NCBI RefSeq assembly: GCF_025399795.1
Contig: NZ_JAODTZ010000001.1
Coordinates: forward strand, 124,001 to 188,000
Direction: 5' to 3'
DNA from: Streptomyces rhizosphaerihabitans
GTDB taxonomy: Bacteria; Actinomycetota; Actinomycetes; Streptomycetales; Streptomycetaceae
DNA: 64,000 bases
Of this stretch, positions 1 to 6,737 are shown piece after piece (positions within the stretch are counted from its first letter, which is position 1; every line of letters starts with the position of its first letter). The notes beneath the pieces are model-generated. The model was given only the letters and a program-made list of their open reading frames with translations. It was not told the origin of the DNA and did no database searches. The position numbers and the translations under genes are program-made.

Positions 1-190
1 CCTCCGCCCCGGGTCGTCCAGGGCCGGCCCATCTCGTTCGCCGAGAAAGTGCACGCCAGGGGCCGACCCGGATCGCACCGCCGAAAAGGGGGCCGGCCGG
101 GGCCCCCGATCGTCCTCACACGCCCCCCACTCGGCCCCCATACGCGCGGTAACCGCACTACGCACCCCGAACTCGGGGCACTATGACGGA
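1..190. other. left-edge intergenic region
   Basis: No convincing coding region is visible before the transporter gene. A GC-rich hairpin with 7-bp arms (GGGGGCC at 88-94, GGCCCCC at 101-107) is preceded on the plus strand by AAAA. Read on the minus strand, the hairpin is followed by TTTT, so it could be a terminator, but no minus-strand gene feeds it inside the window. The first 60 bases may be the end of a gene that lies outside. Confidence 0.3.
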
Positions 191-1615
191 GTGGCATCCG
201 CAAGGTCGCCCCAGGGAGCAACCGGTATCGGTGGCGCCAAGGGGAGCAATCGGAACGGCGGATCGGGCCGGGTGACCGGGTCCGTCCGTGCGGTGGGACG
301 TGCCCTGCACTTCCCGGTCACCCGGACGGCGCGCGGCATCCGCAAGGCGACCCACGCGCACGGAGCGGGCGAGTCGGGCCTCGGAAAACTGATCGAACTG
401 CACGCGGTGAACGGCGCGGGCGACGTCATGATCACCGTGGCACTGGCGTCCACCGTGTTCTTCTCCGTGCCGACCGACGAGGCCCGCGGCCGGGTCGCCC
501 TCTACCTGGGCATCACGATGGCGCCCTTCGCCCTCCTCGCCCCCGTGATCGGCCCGCTGCTCGACCGTCTGCCGCACGGCCGGCGGGCCGCGATGGCGGG
601 CTCGATGCTCGCGCGGGCGATGCTGGCGCTGATGCTGGCGGGGGCCGTCGTCAGCGGAACCTTCGAGCTGTATCCCGCCGCGCTCGGCGTACTGGTCGCC
701 TCCAAGGCGTACGGCGTGGTGCGCAGCGCCGTCGTCCCCCGGCTCCTGCCACCCACGTTCTCCCTGGTCAAGGCCAACTCCCGGGTCACTCTGGGCGGGC
801 TCCTGGCCACCGGTGTGGCCGGGCCGATCGCCGCCGTGCTCCAGTCGCTGGGGGCGCGCTATCCGCTCTACGGCGCCTTCGTGATCTTCATCGCGGGCAC
901 GTTCCTGTCGTTCTCGCTGCCGCCCAAGGTCGACTCGGCCAAGGGCGAGGACAAGGCGCTGCTCGCCGCCGACCCGGAGCATCTGCACGGCCCGCATCTG
1001 AAGAAACCCCCGCGCCCCGGACTGCGGACGGTGGGGACGGCCGTCACCCACGCGCTCGGGGCCAACGCCTCGCTGCGCTGCCTGTCCGGCTTCCTGATCT
1101 TCTTCCTCGCCTTCCTGCTGCGCCAGCAGCCGCTCAGCGGCAAGAGCGCGGCGGTCTCGCTGGGCCTGGTGGTCGTCTCGGCGGGCGTGGGCAACGCGCT
1201 CGGCACGGCCGTCGGAGCTTGGCTGAAACAGCGCGCTCCGGAGATCATCATCGTGACAGTGGTGGCGTTCGTGCTGGCCGTCGCGATCGCGGCGGCGCTC
1301 TTCTACGGCACTCTGTTCGTGGCCTGTCTCGCCGCGGTCGCCGGGTTCGCGCAGGCGCTCGCCAAGCTGTCCCTGGACGCGCTGATCCAGCGCGACGTCC
1401 CCGAACTCGTCCGGAGTTCGGCCTTCGCCCGCTCCGAGACGCTGCTCCAGATGGCCTGGGTCCTCGGTGGAGCCATCGGCATCGCGATGCCGCTCAACGG
1501 CTCGCTCGGCCTCGCCGTGGCCGCCGGGATCGTCGCCGTCGGGTGGCTGACGACCGTGCGGGGACTGCTCTCCGCGGCACGGCGCGGCGGATCGGTCCGG
1601 CAGCGCGTCTCCTGA
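191..1615 (+). CDS. MFS transporter
   Basis: Major facilitator superfamily permease of 474 residues acting in the cytoplasmic membrane; the substrate cannot be read from sequence. About ten to twelve hydrophobic segments are visible from residue ~75 onward, and a motif-A-like loop GPLLDRLPHGRR follows the second helix. A hydrophilic, lysine-rich central loop (around residues 245-280) separates the two halves, as in most MFS proteins. The GTG at 191 gives a low-complexity Gly/Ser-rich N-terminus; an in-frame GTG at 272 (VTGSVRAVGRALHFP) would remove it and may be the true start. The lipoprotein gene follows after 75 bases on the same strand. Family assignment is firm, function open. Confidence 0.85.
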   Translation: MASARSPQGATGIGGAKGSNRNGGSGRVTGSVRAVGRALHFPVTRTARGIRKATHAHGAGESGLGKLIELHAVNGAGDVMITVALASTVFFSVPTDEARGRVALYLGITMAPFALLAPVIGPLLDRLPHGRRAAMAGSMLARAMLALMLAGAVVSGTFELYPAALGVLVASKAYGVVRSAVVPRLLPPTFSLVKANSRVTLGGLLATGVAGPIAAVLQSLGARYPLYGAFVIFIAGTFLSFSLPPKVDSAKGEDKALLAADPEHLHGPHLKKPPRPGLRTVGTAVTHALGANASLRCLSGFLIFFLAFLLRQQPLSGKSAAVSLGLVVVSAGVGNALGTAVGAWLKQRAPEIIIVTVVAFVLAVAIAAALFYGTLFVACLAAVAGFAQALAKLSLDALIQRDVPELVRSSAFARSETLLQMAWVLGGAIGIAMPLNGSLGLAVAAGIVAVGWLTTVRGLLSAARRGGSVRQRVS

Positions 1616-1690
1616 GCCGCGCGGGGGCCACACACGGCACGCCGCACCCCACGTGGGGGCACGGGTGGGCGCGCCCGATAACCTTCGGCC

Positions 1691-2197
1691 ATGACCTCCC
1701 TGCCCCGCGGCAGAGCCGCTAATGGACAACGCGCTGCGCGCCGTCGCCGCGCCGTCGCCACGGTCGGCGCCGTTTCCGCCGGACTCCTCGCCCTGTCCGC
1801 CTGTGACAAGCCGACACCGATGGCCACCGTCACGGTCGGCGACCACTCGGTGAGCTCCGAGGCCGACTGCTACAACGACGGCAACGCCGTGAAGACCGCG
1901 GACCTGACGAGCTGCCTGCGGTCCAAGGACATCAAGTCCATCGGCGTCGACCCCGACGCGACCGTCCGGTTCGGCGTGGACCCGAAGATCGCCGACAAGG
2001 GCTGGACGATCCTGATGAACGGACAGCAGCTCCTGCCCGAGAGCACCAAGAAGACGTACCTGACCATTCCGGGCAGCGTGTTCTTCAACCAGCAGTACGG
2101 CGCCACCGGCAGCTCGACGCTCGTCTCCGTCAAGGAGGGCGACAAGACCGTCACCGGCCTGTGGTCGTTCAAGTTCAAGAAGGACTCGGACAACTGA
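1691..2197 (+). CDS. putative lipoprotein, DUF2771-like
   Basis: Secreted or lipid-anchored protein of 168 residues. The N-terminus has an arginine-rich n-region (RRRR), a hydrophobic core and a lipobox-like LSAC with the acceptor cysteine at residue 38, so the mature protein probably sits on the outer face of the membrane. The rest is a small soluble domain with two further cysteines (CYNDG..., SCLRS), which could form a disulfide. It resembles the DUF2771 proteins that sit beside futalosine genes in Streptomyces (from memory). Its stop codon overlaps the beginning of the futalosine hydrolase frame, so the two are probably co-transcribed. Function unknown. Confidence 0.75.
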   Translation: MTSLPRGRAANGQRAARRRRAVATVGAVSAGLLALSACDKPTPMATVTVGDHSVSSEADCYNDGNAVKTADLTSCLRSKDIKSIGVDPDATVRFGVDPKIADKGWTILMNGQQLLPESTKKTYLTIPGSVFFNQQYGATGSSTLVSVKEGDKTVTGLWSFKFKKDSDN

Positions 2198-2214
2198 TCG
2201 CCGCCGGGCCGAAG

Positions 2215-2919
2215 GTGCTCGTGGCCACCGCCGTCTCCGCGGAGCGGGAAGCGGTGGCCGCGGCGTCGTCCGGCACGGCGCACGAGATACGGCTTCCGGG
2301 GGCGACGCTCCACCGGCTCGGTGGGCACGATCTGCTCGCCGCCGGTGTCGGCCCCGGCCTCGCCGCCGCCTCCGTCTCCGCCGCGTTGACCGCCGCCGCC
2401 CTGGACGGCGCGCCCTACGGCCTCGTCGTCTGCGCGGGCATCGCCGGCGGCTTCCAGCCCGGCGCGCCCGTGGGTTCGCTCGTGGTCGCCGACGACATCG
2501 TGGCGGCGGACCTGGGCGCCCAGGCGCCGGAAGGCTTCCTCCCGGTCACCGAGCTCGGCTTCGGAACCGTCAGCCATCGGCCACCGGAATCACTCGTACG
2601 AGCGGTCGCGGCCGCCACCGGTGGAAGCGTCGGAACGGTGCTCACGGTGTCGACCGTGACCGGCAGCGCCGCCCGCGCCGCCGAACTGCGCGCCCGGCAT
2701 CCGCGGGCCCTCGCCGAGGCGATGGAGGGGTTCGGGGTCGCCGAGGCGGCCGGCGCGCACGGCGTACCGGTGCTGGAGATCCGCGCGGTGTCCAATCCCG
2801 TCGGCCCGCGTGACCGCGCCGCGTGGCGCATCGGCGACGCCCTCGCGGCCCTCACCGAGGCCTTCGGGAAGCTGGGGCCCGTCCTGGAGAGTTGGAACCC
2901 ACATGAGCGCACCCACTGA
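2215..2919 (+). CDS. mqnB: futalosine hydrolase MqnB
   Basis: Nucleoside phosphorylase-fold enzyme that removes the base from futalosine to give dehypoxanthine futalosine in the futalosine route to menaquinone. The glycine-rich CAGIAGGF motif and the nucleoside-binding AMEGFGVAEAA segment are typical of the PNP/UDP family. The 3' end overlaps mqnD by 17 bases (mqnD ATG at 2903), which supports pathway coupling. The start is uncertain: GTG at 2215 begins just before the core strand VLVATAV. A GTG at 2161 overlaps the lipoprotein gene, and a CTG at 2194, nine bases after AAGGA and overlapping the upstream TGA, is also possible. Confidence 0.9.
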   Translation: MLVATAVSAEREAVAAASSGTAHEIRLPGATLHRLGGHDLLAAGVGPGLAAASVSAALTAAALDGAPYGLVVCAGIAGGFQPGAPVGSLVVADDIVAADLGAQAPEGFLPVTELGFGTVSHRPPESLVRAVAAATGGSVGTVLTVSTVTGSAARAAELRARHPRALAEAMEGFGVAEAAGAHGVPVLEIRAVSNPVGPRDRAAWRIGDALAALTEAFGKLGPVLESWNPHERTH

Positions 2920-3805
2920 ATCCGCCGAAGCCCTGCGGATCGCCTATTCGCCCTGCCCCAACGACACCTTCGTCTTCGACGCCTGGGCACACGGCCGAAT
3001 CCCCGGCGCACCCGCGCTGGACGTGACCTTCGCGGACATCGACATCACCAACGGCATGGCCGAGCGCGGCGAGTTCGACGTGCTGAAGGTGTCGTACGCC
3101 GTGCTGCCGTACGTCCTCGACAGCTACGCGCTGCTGCCGTGCGGCGGCGCGCTGGGCCGGGGCTGCGGTCCGCTCGTACTGACGAGGGAAGCGGGCGCCG
3201 GGGGCACCTCCCCGCTGGAGCCGAGCCGAGAGCCCGGGGGACTGACGGGTCGTACCGTCGCCGTGCCGAGCGAGCGGTCGACGGCGTATCTGCTGTTCCG
3301 GCTGTGGGCGGCGGACACGGTTCCCGGCGGAGTCGGCGAGATCGTGGTCATGCCGTTCCACGAGATCATGCCGGCCGTGCGGGACGGGAAGGTCGACGCG
3401 GGGCTCGTCATCCACGAGGCGCGTTTCACGTACCGCAACTACGGGCTGCACAAGCTCGCCGACCTGGGCGAGTACTGGGAGCGGACCACGGGGCTGCCGA
3501 TCCCGCTGGGCGCGATCATCGCGAGGCGGTCGCTGGGGGCGGAGCGGCTCCGGGCGCTCGCCGACGCCGCCCGCACCTCGGTCCGCGCTGCCTGGGACGA
3601 TCCCGAGGCCTCCCGCGGCTACGTCCTGGAACACGCCCAGGAAATGGACCCGAGCGTCGCGGACCAGCACATCGGCCTGTACGTCAACGAGTTCACGGCC
3701 GATCTGGGCGACGACGGATACGCGGCGGTCCGCGGACTGCTCACGCGCGCGGCGGCCGAGGGACTGGTGCCACCCCTCGGCCCGAACGCGCTGGACTTTC
3801 CCTGA
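2903..3805 (+). CDS. mqnD: 1,4-dihydroxy-6-naphthoate synthase MqnD
   Basis: Cytosolic enzyme of about 300 residues that converts cyclic dehypoxanthine futalosine to 1,4-dihydroxy-6-naphthoate in menaquinone synthesis. The diagnostic N-terminal signature SPCPNDTFVFDAWAHG follows the start directly, and the length fits the periplasmic-binding-protein-like MqnA/MqnD fold. The ATG at 2903 is chosen because it lies just before that signature and overlaps mqnB; a longer frame opening at 2810 adds only out-of-family sequence. Adjacent mqnB supports the role. The other steps (mqnA, mqnC, mqnE) are not in this window. Confidence 0.93.
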   Translation: MSAPTESAEALRIAYSPCPNDTFVFDAWAHGRIPGAPALDVTFADIDITNGMAERGEFDVLKVSYAVLPYVLDSYALLPCGGALGRGCGPLVLTREAGAGGTSPLEPSREPGGLTGRTVAVPSERSTAYLLFRLWAADTVPGGVGEIVVMPFHEIMPAVRDGKVDAGLVIHEARFTYRNYGLHKLADLGEYWERTTGLPIPLGAIIARRSLGAERLRALADAARTSVRAAWDDPEASRGYVLEHAQEMDPSVADQHIGLYVNEFTADLGDDGYAAVRGLLTRAAAEGLVPPLGPNALDFP

Positions 3806-3835
3806 TTTCTCTCCCGGACCTCTCCGAATTCCCCT

Positions 3836-3855
3836 CGGTCCCCGGCCGGGGACCG
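3836..3855. terminator. GC palindrome between convergent mqnD and csp genes
   Basis: A perfect 20-bp palindrome (10-bp arms CGGTCCCCGG / CCGGGGACCG) lies 31 bases after the mqnD stop and 12 bases before the stop of the convergent cold-shock gene. It has no U-tract, as is common for Streptomyces terminators, so function as a bidirectional terminator is inferred. Confidence 0.45.
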
Positions 3856-3866
3856 CTGACGGACGG

Positions 3867-4250
3867 TCAGACGTCGAGCTGGTCGGCGACCGCGCGCAGC
3901 AGGCCCGCGATCTGCTTGCCGGAGGCCTTGTCGGGGTAGCGGCCCTTCTCCAGGGAAGGCGTGATGTTCTCGAGGAGGGTCGTCAGGTCCTGGACGATGG
4001 AGGCCAGTTCGTCCGGCTTGCGGCGCTGGGCGGCCGCGACCGAGGGGGCCGGCTCCAGAAGGGTCACCGAGAGCGCCTGATCGCCGCGCTGACCGGCGAC
4101 GACACCGAACTCGACACGCTGGCCGGGCTTGAGGGCCTCTACTCCGGCGGGCAGGACCGAGGAATGGACGAAGACGTCGCCGCCGTCGTCACGGGAGAGA
4201 AAGCCGAAGCCCTTCTCAGTGTTGAACCACTTGACTTTGCCGGTGGGCAC
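3867..4250 (-). CDS. cold-shock domain protein with C-terminal extension
   Basis: Nucleic-acid-binding protein of 127 residues. The first ~65 residues form a canonical cold-shock domain, with RNP1-like KGFGFLSRD and RNP2-like DVFVHSSVL. The remaining ~60 residues are an unusual extension (PDELASIVQDLTTLLENITP) predicted to be helical, roughly doubling the usual CSP length of 67. The start is GTG at 4250 (VPTGKVKWF), matching the family N-terminus; the longer frame to 4316 adds unrelated sequence. It is divergent from the small membrane protein at 4448 and convergent with mqnD. A second, standard-length CSP lies at 35592. Confidence 0.9.
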   Translation of the reverse strand: MPTGKVKWFNTEKGFGFLSRDDGGDVFVHSSVLPAGVEALKPGQRVEFGVVAGQRGDQALSVTLLEPAPSVAAAQRRKPDELASIVQDLTTLLENITPSLEKGRYPDKASGKQIAGLLRAVADQLDV

Positions 4251-4447
4251 GTCTGTCCTCGTCCTCGTACTCGTCGGAAACTTCTCTGGGAACGGCTCGG
4301 GTGGTTGCAGGGGCAACTGCCCGTAAAACGCCTCTGGATAGCACTACAGCGGGTCAGCCGACCCGCCGGTACCAAGGCTAATGGTCCGTCGGCTCGTGAC
4401 AAGACGTCGCTGGATTGTTCCTTCGCGCAGGGAACTACCCTGGTCGG

Positions 4448-4699
4448 GTGCGTGACAAAACCCAAGCGAATTCCCCCGAAGCCGGTGACCGGCTGATCCG
4501 TGCCGGTGCCATCGTGTTCTTCATCGGAGCGTTGGCCACACTGGTCACCGTGGCACCGCTGTTGCTCGGTACGAAACCTTTTCCGCTCTACATGTTCGGC
4601 TTGAGCATGCTCATGGGCATCGGATTCCTGCTGGCCGCGGCGGGCGTGCTCCAGTCCGCCGCGCAGGGACGCCGCCGGGCCCGCGCCGCCCGTTCCTGA
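4448..4699 (+). CDS. small two-helix membrane protein
   Basis: An 83-residue protein with two hydrophobic segments (about residues 17-40 and 48-70) joined by a short loop (GTKPFPLY), and a basic C-terminus (GRRRARAARS) likely on the cytoplasmic side. GTG at 4448 (VRDKTQANSPEAGDRL) gives a soluble N-terminal stretch before the first helix. Composition and third-position GC support coding. No function is recognised. A 16-bp tandem repeat begins immediately after its stop codon. Confidence 0.7.
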   Translation: MRDKTQANSPEAGDRLIRAGAIVFFIGALATLVTVAPLLLGTKPFPLYMFGLSMLMGIGFLLAAAGVLQSAAQGRRRARAARS

Positions 4700-4731
4700 C
4701 GACGGCTGTTCCCGGCGACGGCTGTTCCCGA
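4700..4731. repeat. 16-bp tandem duplication directly after a stop codon
   Basis: Two adjacent copies of CGACGGCTGTTCCCGG (4700-4715 and 4716-4731, one mismatch) begin one base after the TGA of the small membrane protein gene. A partial third element (CCGTTCCCGG) follows. This is one of several stop-anchored tandem repeats in the window. Confidence 0.8.
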
Positions 4732-4793
4732 TCCGTTCCCGGCAGCGGCCGTTCCGGCGGACCGGTGCCGGCTCCGCTGTGCCCTCGGCGCCC

Positions 4794-5414
4794 TCAGCGG
4801 TAGTTCTCCAGCCATGCCGGGAACTCCGTGAGATCGCCGAGGACGACGTCCGCGCCCGCCGCGCGCAGTTCCTCGGCGTCGCACGGCCCGGTCGCCACGG
4901 CCACGGCGTACGCCTGCGCCGTGCGCGCGCCGCGGACGTCGCCGGTGTGGTCGCCGACGTAGACGCTCGCGCCGTGCTCGCGCAGCGCCACCGCCTTCTG
5001 CTCGGCCCACAGGCTGCCGGCGAGTTCGTCCGTGTCGATGCCCAGGTGGTCCAGGTGCAGCCTGGCGTTGGGCTCCCACTTCGCGGTGACGACGACCGTG
5101 CGACCGCCCGCCGCCCGCACCGCCGCGACGGCCTCGCGCGCGCCGGGCATCGCGAGCGTGCCGGTGATGGCGTACGTGGGGTACATCCCGCGGTAGAGGT
5201 CGGCCATCGCCTGGACCTCCCCGGCCGGGAACCAGTTGGCGAGCTCCTCGTCCAGCGGCGGACCGAGCCGGGTGACCACGAGATCCGAGTCGATGTACGT
5301 CCCGGTCCGTGCCGACAGCGCCTCGAAACAGGCGTGGATGCCGGGACGGGAGTCGATCAGGGTCATGTCGAGGTCGAAGCCGACAGTCAGCGCGGTGGAA
5401 GTCATATGGGCCAT
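4794..5414 (-). CDS. HAD-superfamily phosphatase (phosphoglycolate phosphatase-like)
   Basis: HAD hydrolase of 206 residues (203 from the internal ATG at 5405). Motif I is GFDLDMTLIDS, with the nucleophile and acid/base aspartates in DxD. Motif II is VVVTAK, and motif IV is YVGDHTGDVRGARTA with the acidic pair. The cap insertion between motifs I and II matches the C1 phosphoglycolate-phosphatase type. It probably dephosphorylates a small phosphometabolite in the cytosol; the substrate is unknown. The upstream gene on the same strand ends at 5526, separated by a short tandem-repeat spacer. Confidence 0.85.
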   Translation of the reverse strand: MAHMTSTALTVGFDLDMTLIDSRPGIHACFEALSARTGTYIDSDLVVTRLGPPLDEELANWFPAGEVQAMADLYRGMYPTYAITGTLAMPGAREAVAAVRAAGGRTVVVTAKWEPNARLHLDHLGIDTDELAGSLWAEQKAVALREHGASVYVGDHTGDVRGARTAQAYAVAVATGPCDAEELRAAGADVVLGDLTEFPAWLENYR

Positions 5415-5477
5415 TGTGCCCAGGACACCAGGTGTACGGTCCAGGCATTTTCCGGAGGCCGGTCCAGGCCGTTGCGA

Positions 5478-5530
5478 GCGCCGGACGTCAGCGGAGGCGC
5501 CGGACGTCAGCAGATACGCCGGACGTCAGC
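5478..5530. repeat. triple ~19-bp tandem repeat containing a stop codon
   Basis: Three copies of CGCCGGACGTCAGC start at about 5479, 5498 and 5517 (19-bp period). The last copy contains the TCA that is the stop codon (TGA) of the minus-strand membrane protein gene ending at 5526. The array therefore extends downstream from that stop toward the HAD gene. Confidence 0.8.
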
Positions 5531-6542
5531 GGTTGCGCTGGGAGCGCCAGACCAGGTACAGGGCCGAGGTGACCGCCGCGGCGCGGACGACCCAGGGCCA
5601 GGTCTGGGCCATCGCGTCGTTCATGTGCCCCTCGGCGATGGGGGTGCCCCAGCGGCCGTTCGTACGGCCCCAGAGCCAGACGATGCCGGCCGTGGCGGAC
5701 AGGCCCGGCAGGACGAGGACGGCCCACTTGGACTCCGCGGGGGTCAGCCGGCGCGAGCCGTAGGCGATCAGCCAGCCGAGGCCGAGCGCGAACCAGTTGC
5801 CGAGGACGGCGCCGGCGACGAGGAGGGCGGCGGCGAGCAGGAGCAGCGGGTTGGTGTAGCCGCTCAGCCGCGGGAGGCGGCGGCGCGGGAAGCGGCGTGC
5901 GACGGTGCCCTCGGCCACCGGCTCGCCCTCGGTGGCCGGTGCCGTTGTCTCCTTGGCCCGGTCCGCCTCTTCCTCGGCTTCGCGGTCCTTGTCCCCCGGG
6001 GGCGGCCTGAGCAGGTCGGGGACCTCCACACCGCCGACGAACCCCGGCACGCTGTCGCCGAGCCCGAAAGGGCTGTCGGTCGCGCGCCACCAGTCGGGCC
6101 GGGTCGCGCTGTCGCCCAGTTCGTGCGCGCTCGCCAGGTGGGGCGGGGACGGCGCGTCGGCCCCGGCGCTCTCGGCGGGCCGCTCCTGCGCGGGACGGGG
6201 GCGGGGGACGACGCGGCGCAGTCCCTTGGGACGCTCCTCCGGCTTGGCGGCGGCGCGCTGGGCGGGCACGGCGGCCCAGGTCCGCGTACCGGCTCCGGTA
6301 CCGCTGCTGTCGGTGCCCCGTCCGGCCGCCGCGACGATCTCGTCGGGGGTGCCGAGGCGGTCGAGGATGCGGCGGACGGCGGCGGGGCTGTCGACGGTGG
6401 TCTTCGCCCGGCGGCGGTCGATCTCGCCCCGCAGTTCCGAGACCAGGCGCATCCGGGTCGCCGACGGCAACTGCCGCTGCTGGGCCAGGTCGCCGACCCG
6501 GCTCAGATAGTCGAAGACCAGCTGGTCGCTCTCGATCCCCAC
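5526..6542 (-). CDS. membrane protein with N-terminal HAAS-like helical domain
   Basis: A 338-residue protein. Residues ~1-75 form a charged helical bundle (DYLSRVGDLAQQRQLPSATR, then DRLGTPDEIVAAA) resembling the HAAS/permease-prefix domain that precedes membrane segments and pairs with PadR-type regulators. A long Pro/Ala/Glu-rich linker follows. About four hydrophobic segments occupy the C-terminal third. The start is GTG at 6542, preceded by GGAGGGGA; the much longer open frame that continues upstream on this strand is a GC-rich shadow of the helicase-associated gene. It is divergently arranged with that gene. Function unknown. Confidence 0.75.
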   Translation of the reverse strand: MGIESDQLVFDYLSRVGDLAQQRQLPSATRMRLVSELRGEIDRRRAKTTVDSPAAVRRILDRLGTPDEIVAAAGRGTDSSGTGAGTRTWAAVPAQRAAAKPEERPKGLRRVVPRPRPAQERPAESAGADAPSPPHLASAHELGDSATRPDWWRATDSPFGLGDSVPGFVGGVEVPDLLRPPPGDKDREAEEEADRAKETTAPATEGEPVAEGTVARRFPRRRLPRLSGYTNPLLLLAAALLVAGAVLGNWFALGLGWLIAYGSRRLTPAESKWAVLVLPGLSATAGIVWLWGRTNGRWGTPIAEGHMNDAMAQTWPWVVRAAAVTSALYLVWRSQRNR

Positions 6543-6737
6543 GAAGTCCCCTCCGGGGCCGGTGCGTTGAATACCCCGCGGTGACGAAGGTACCGGTTTT
6601 CCCGTGTGCGGGAGCGCCCCGCCCGGGGCTCGGGCAGCCGTACGACCGTCCCCGGCCGCCCCGGCCGCGCGGCCGGGGAGAGTTCCACGGGTCGGGGGCC
6701 GGGCCCGGGGAGCGTGCCACCCGCTACCGTTGACAGG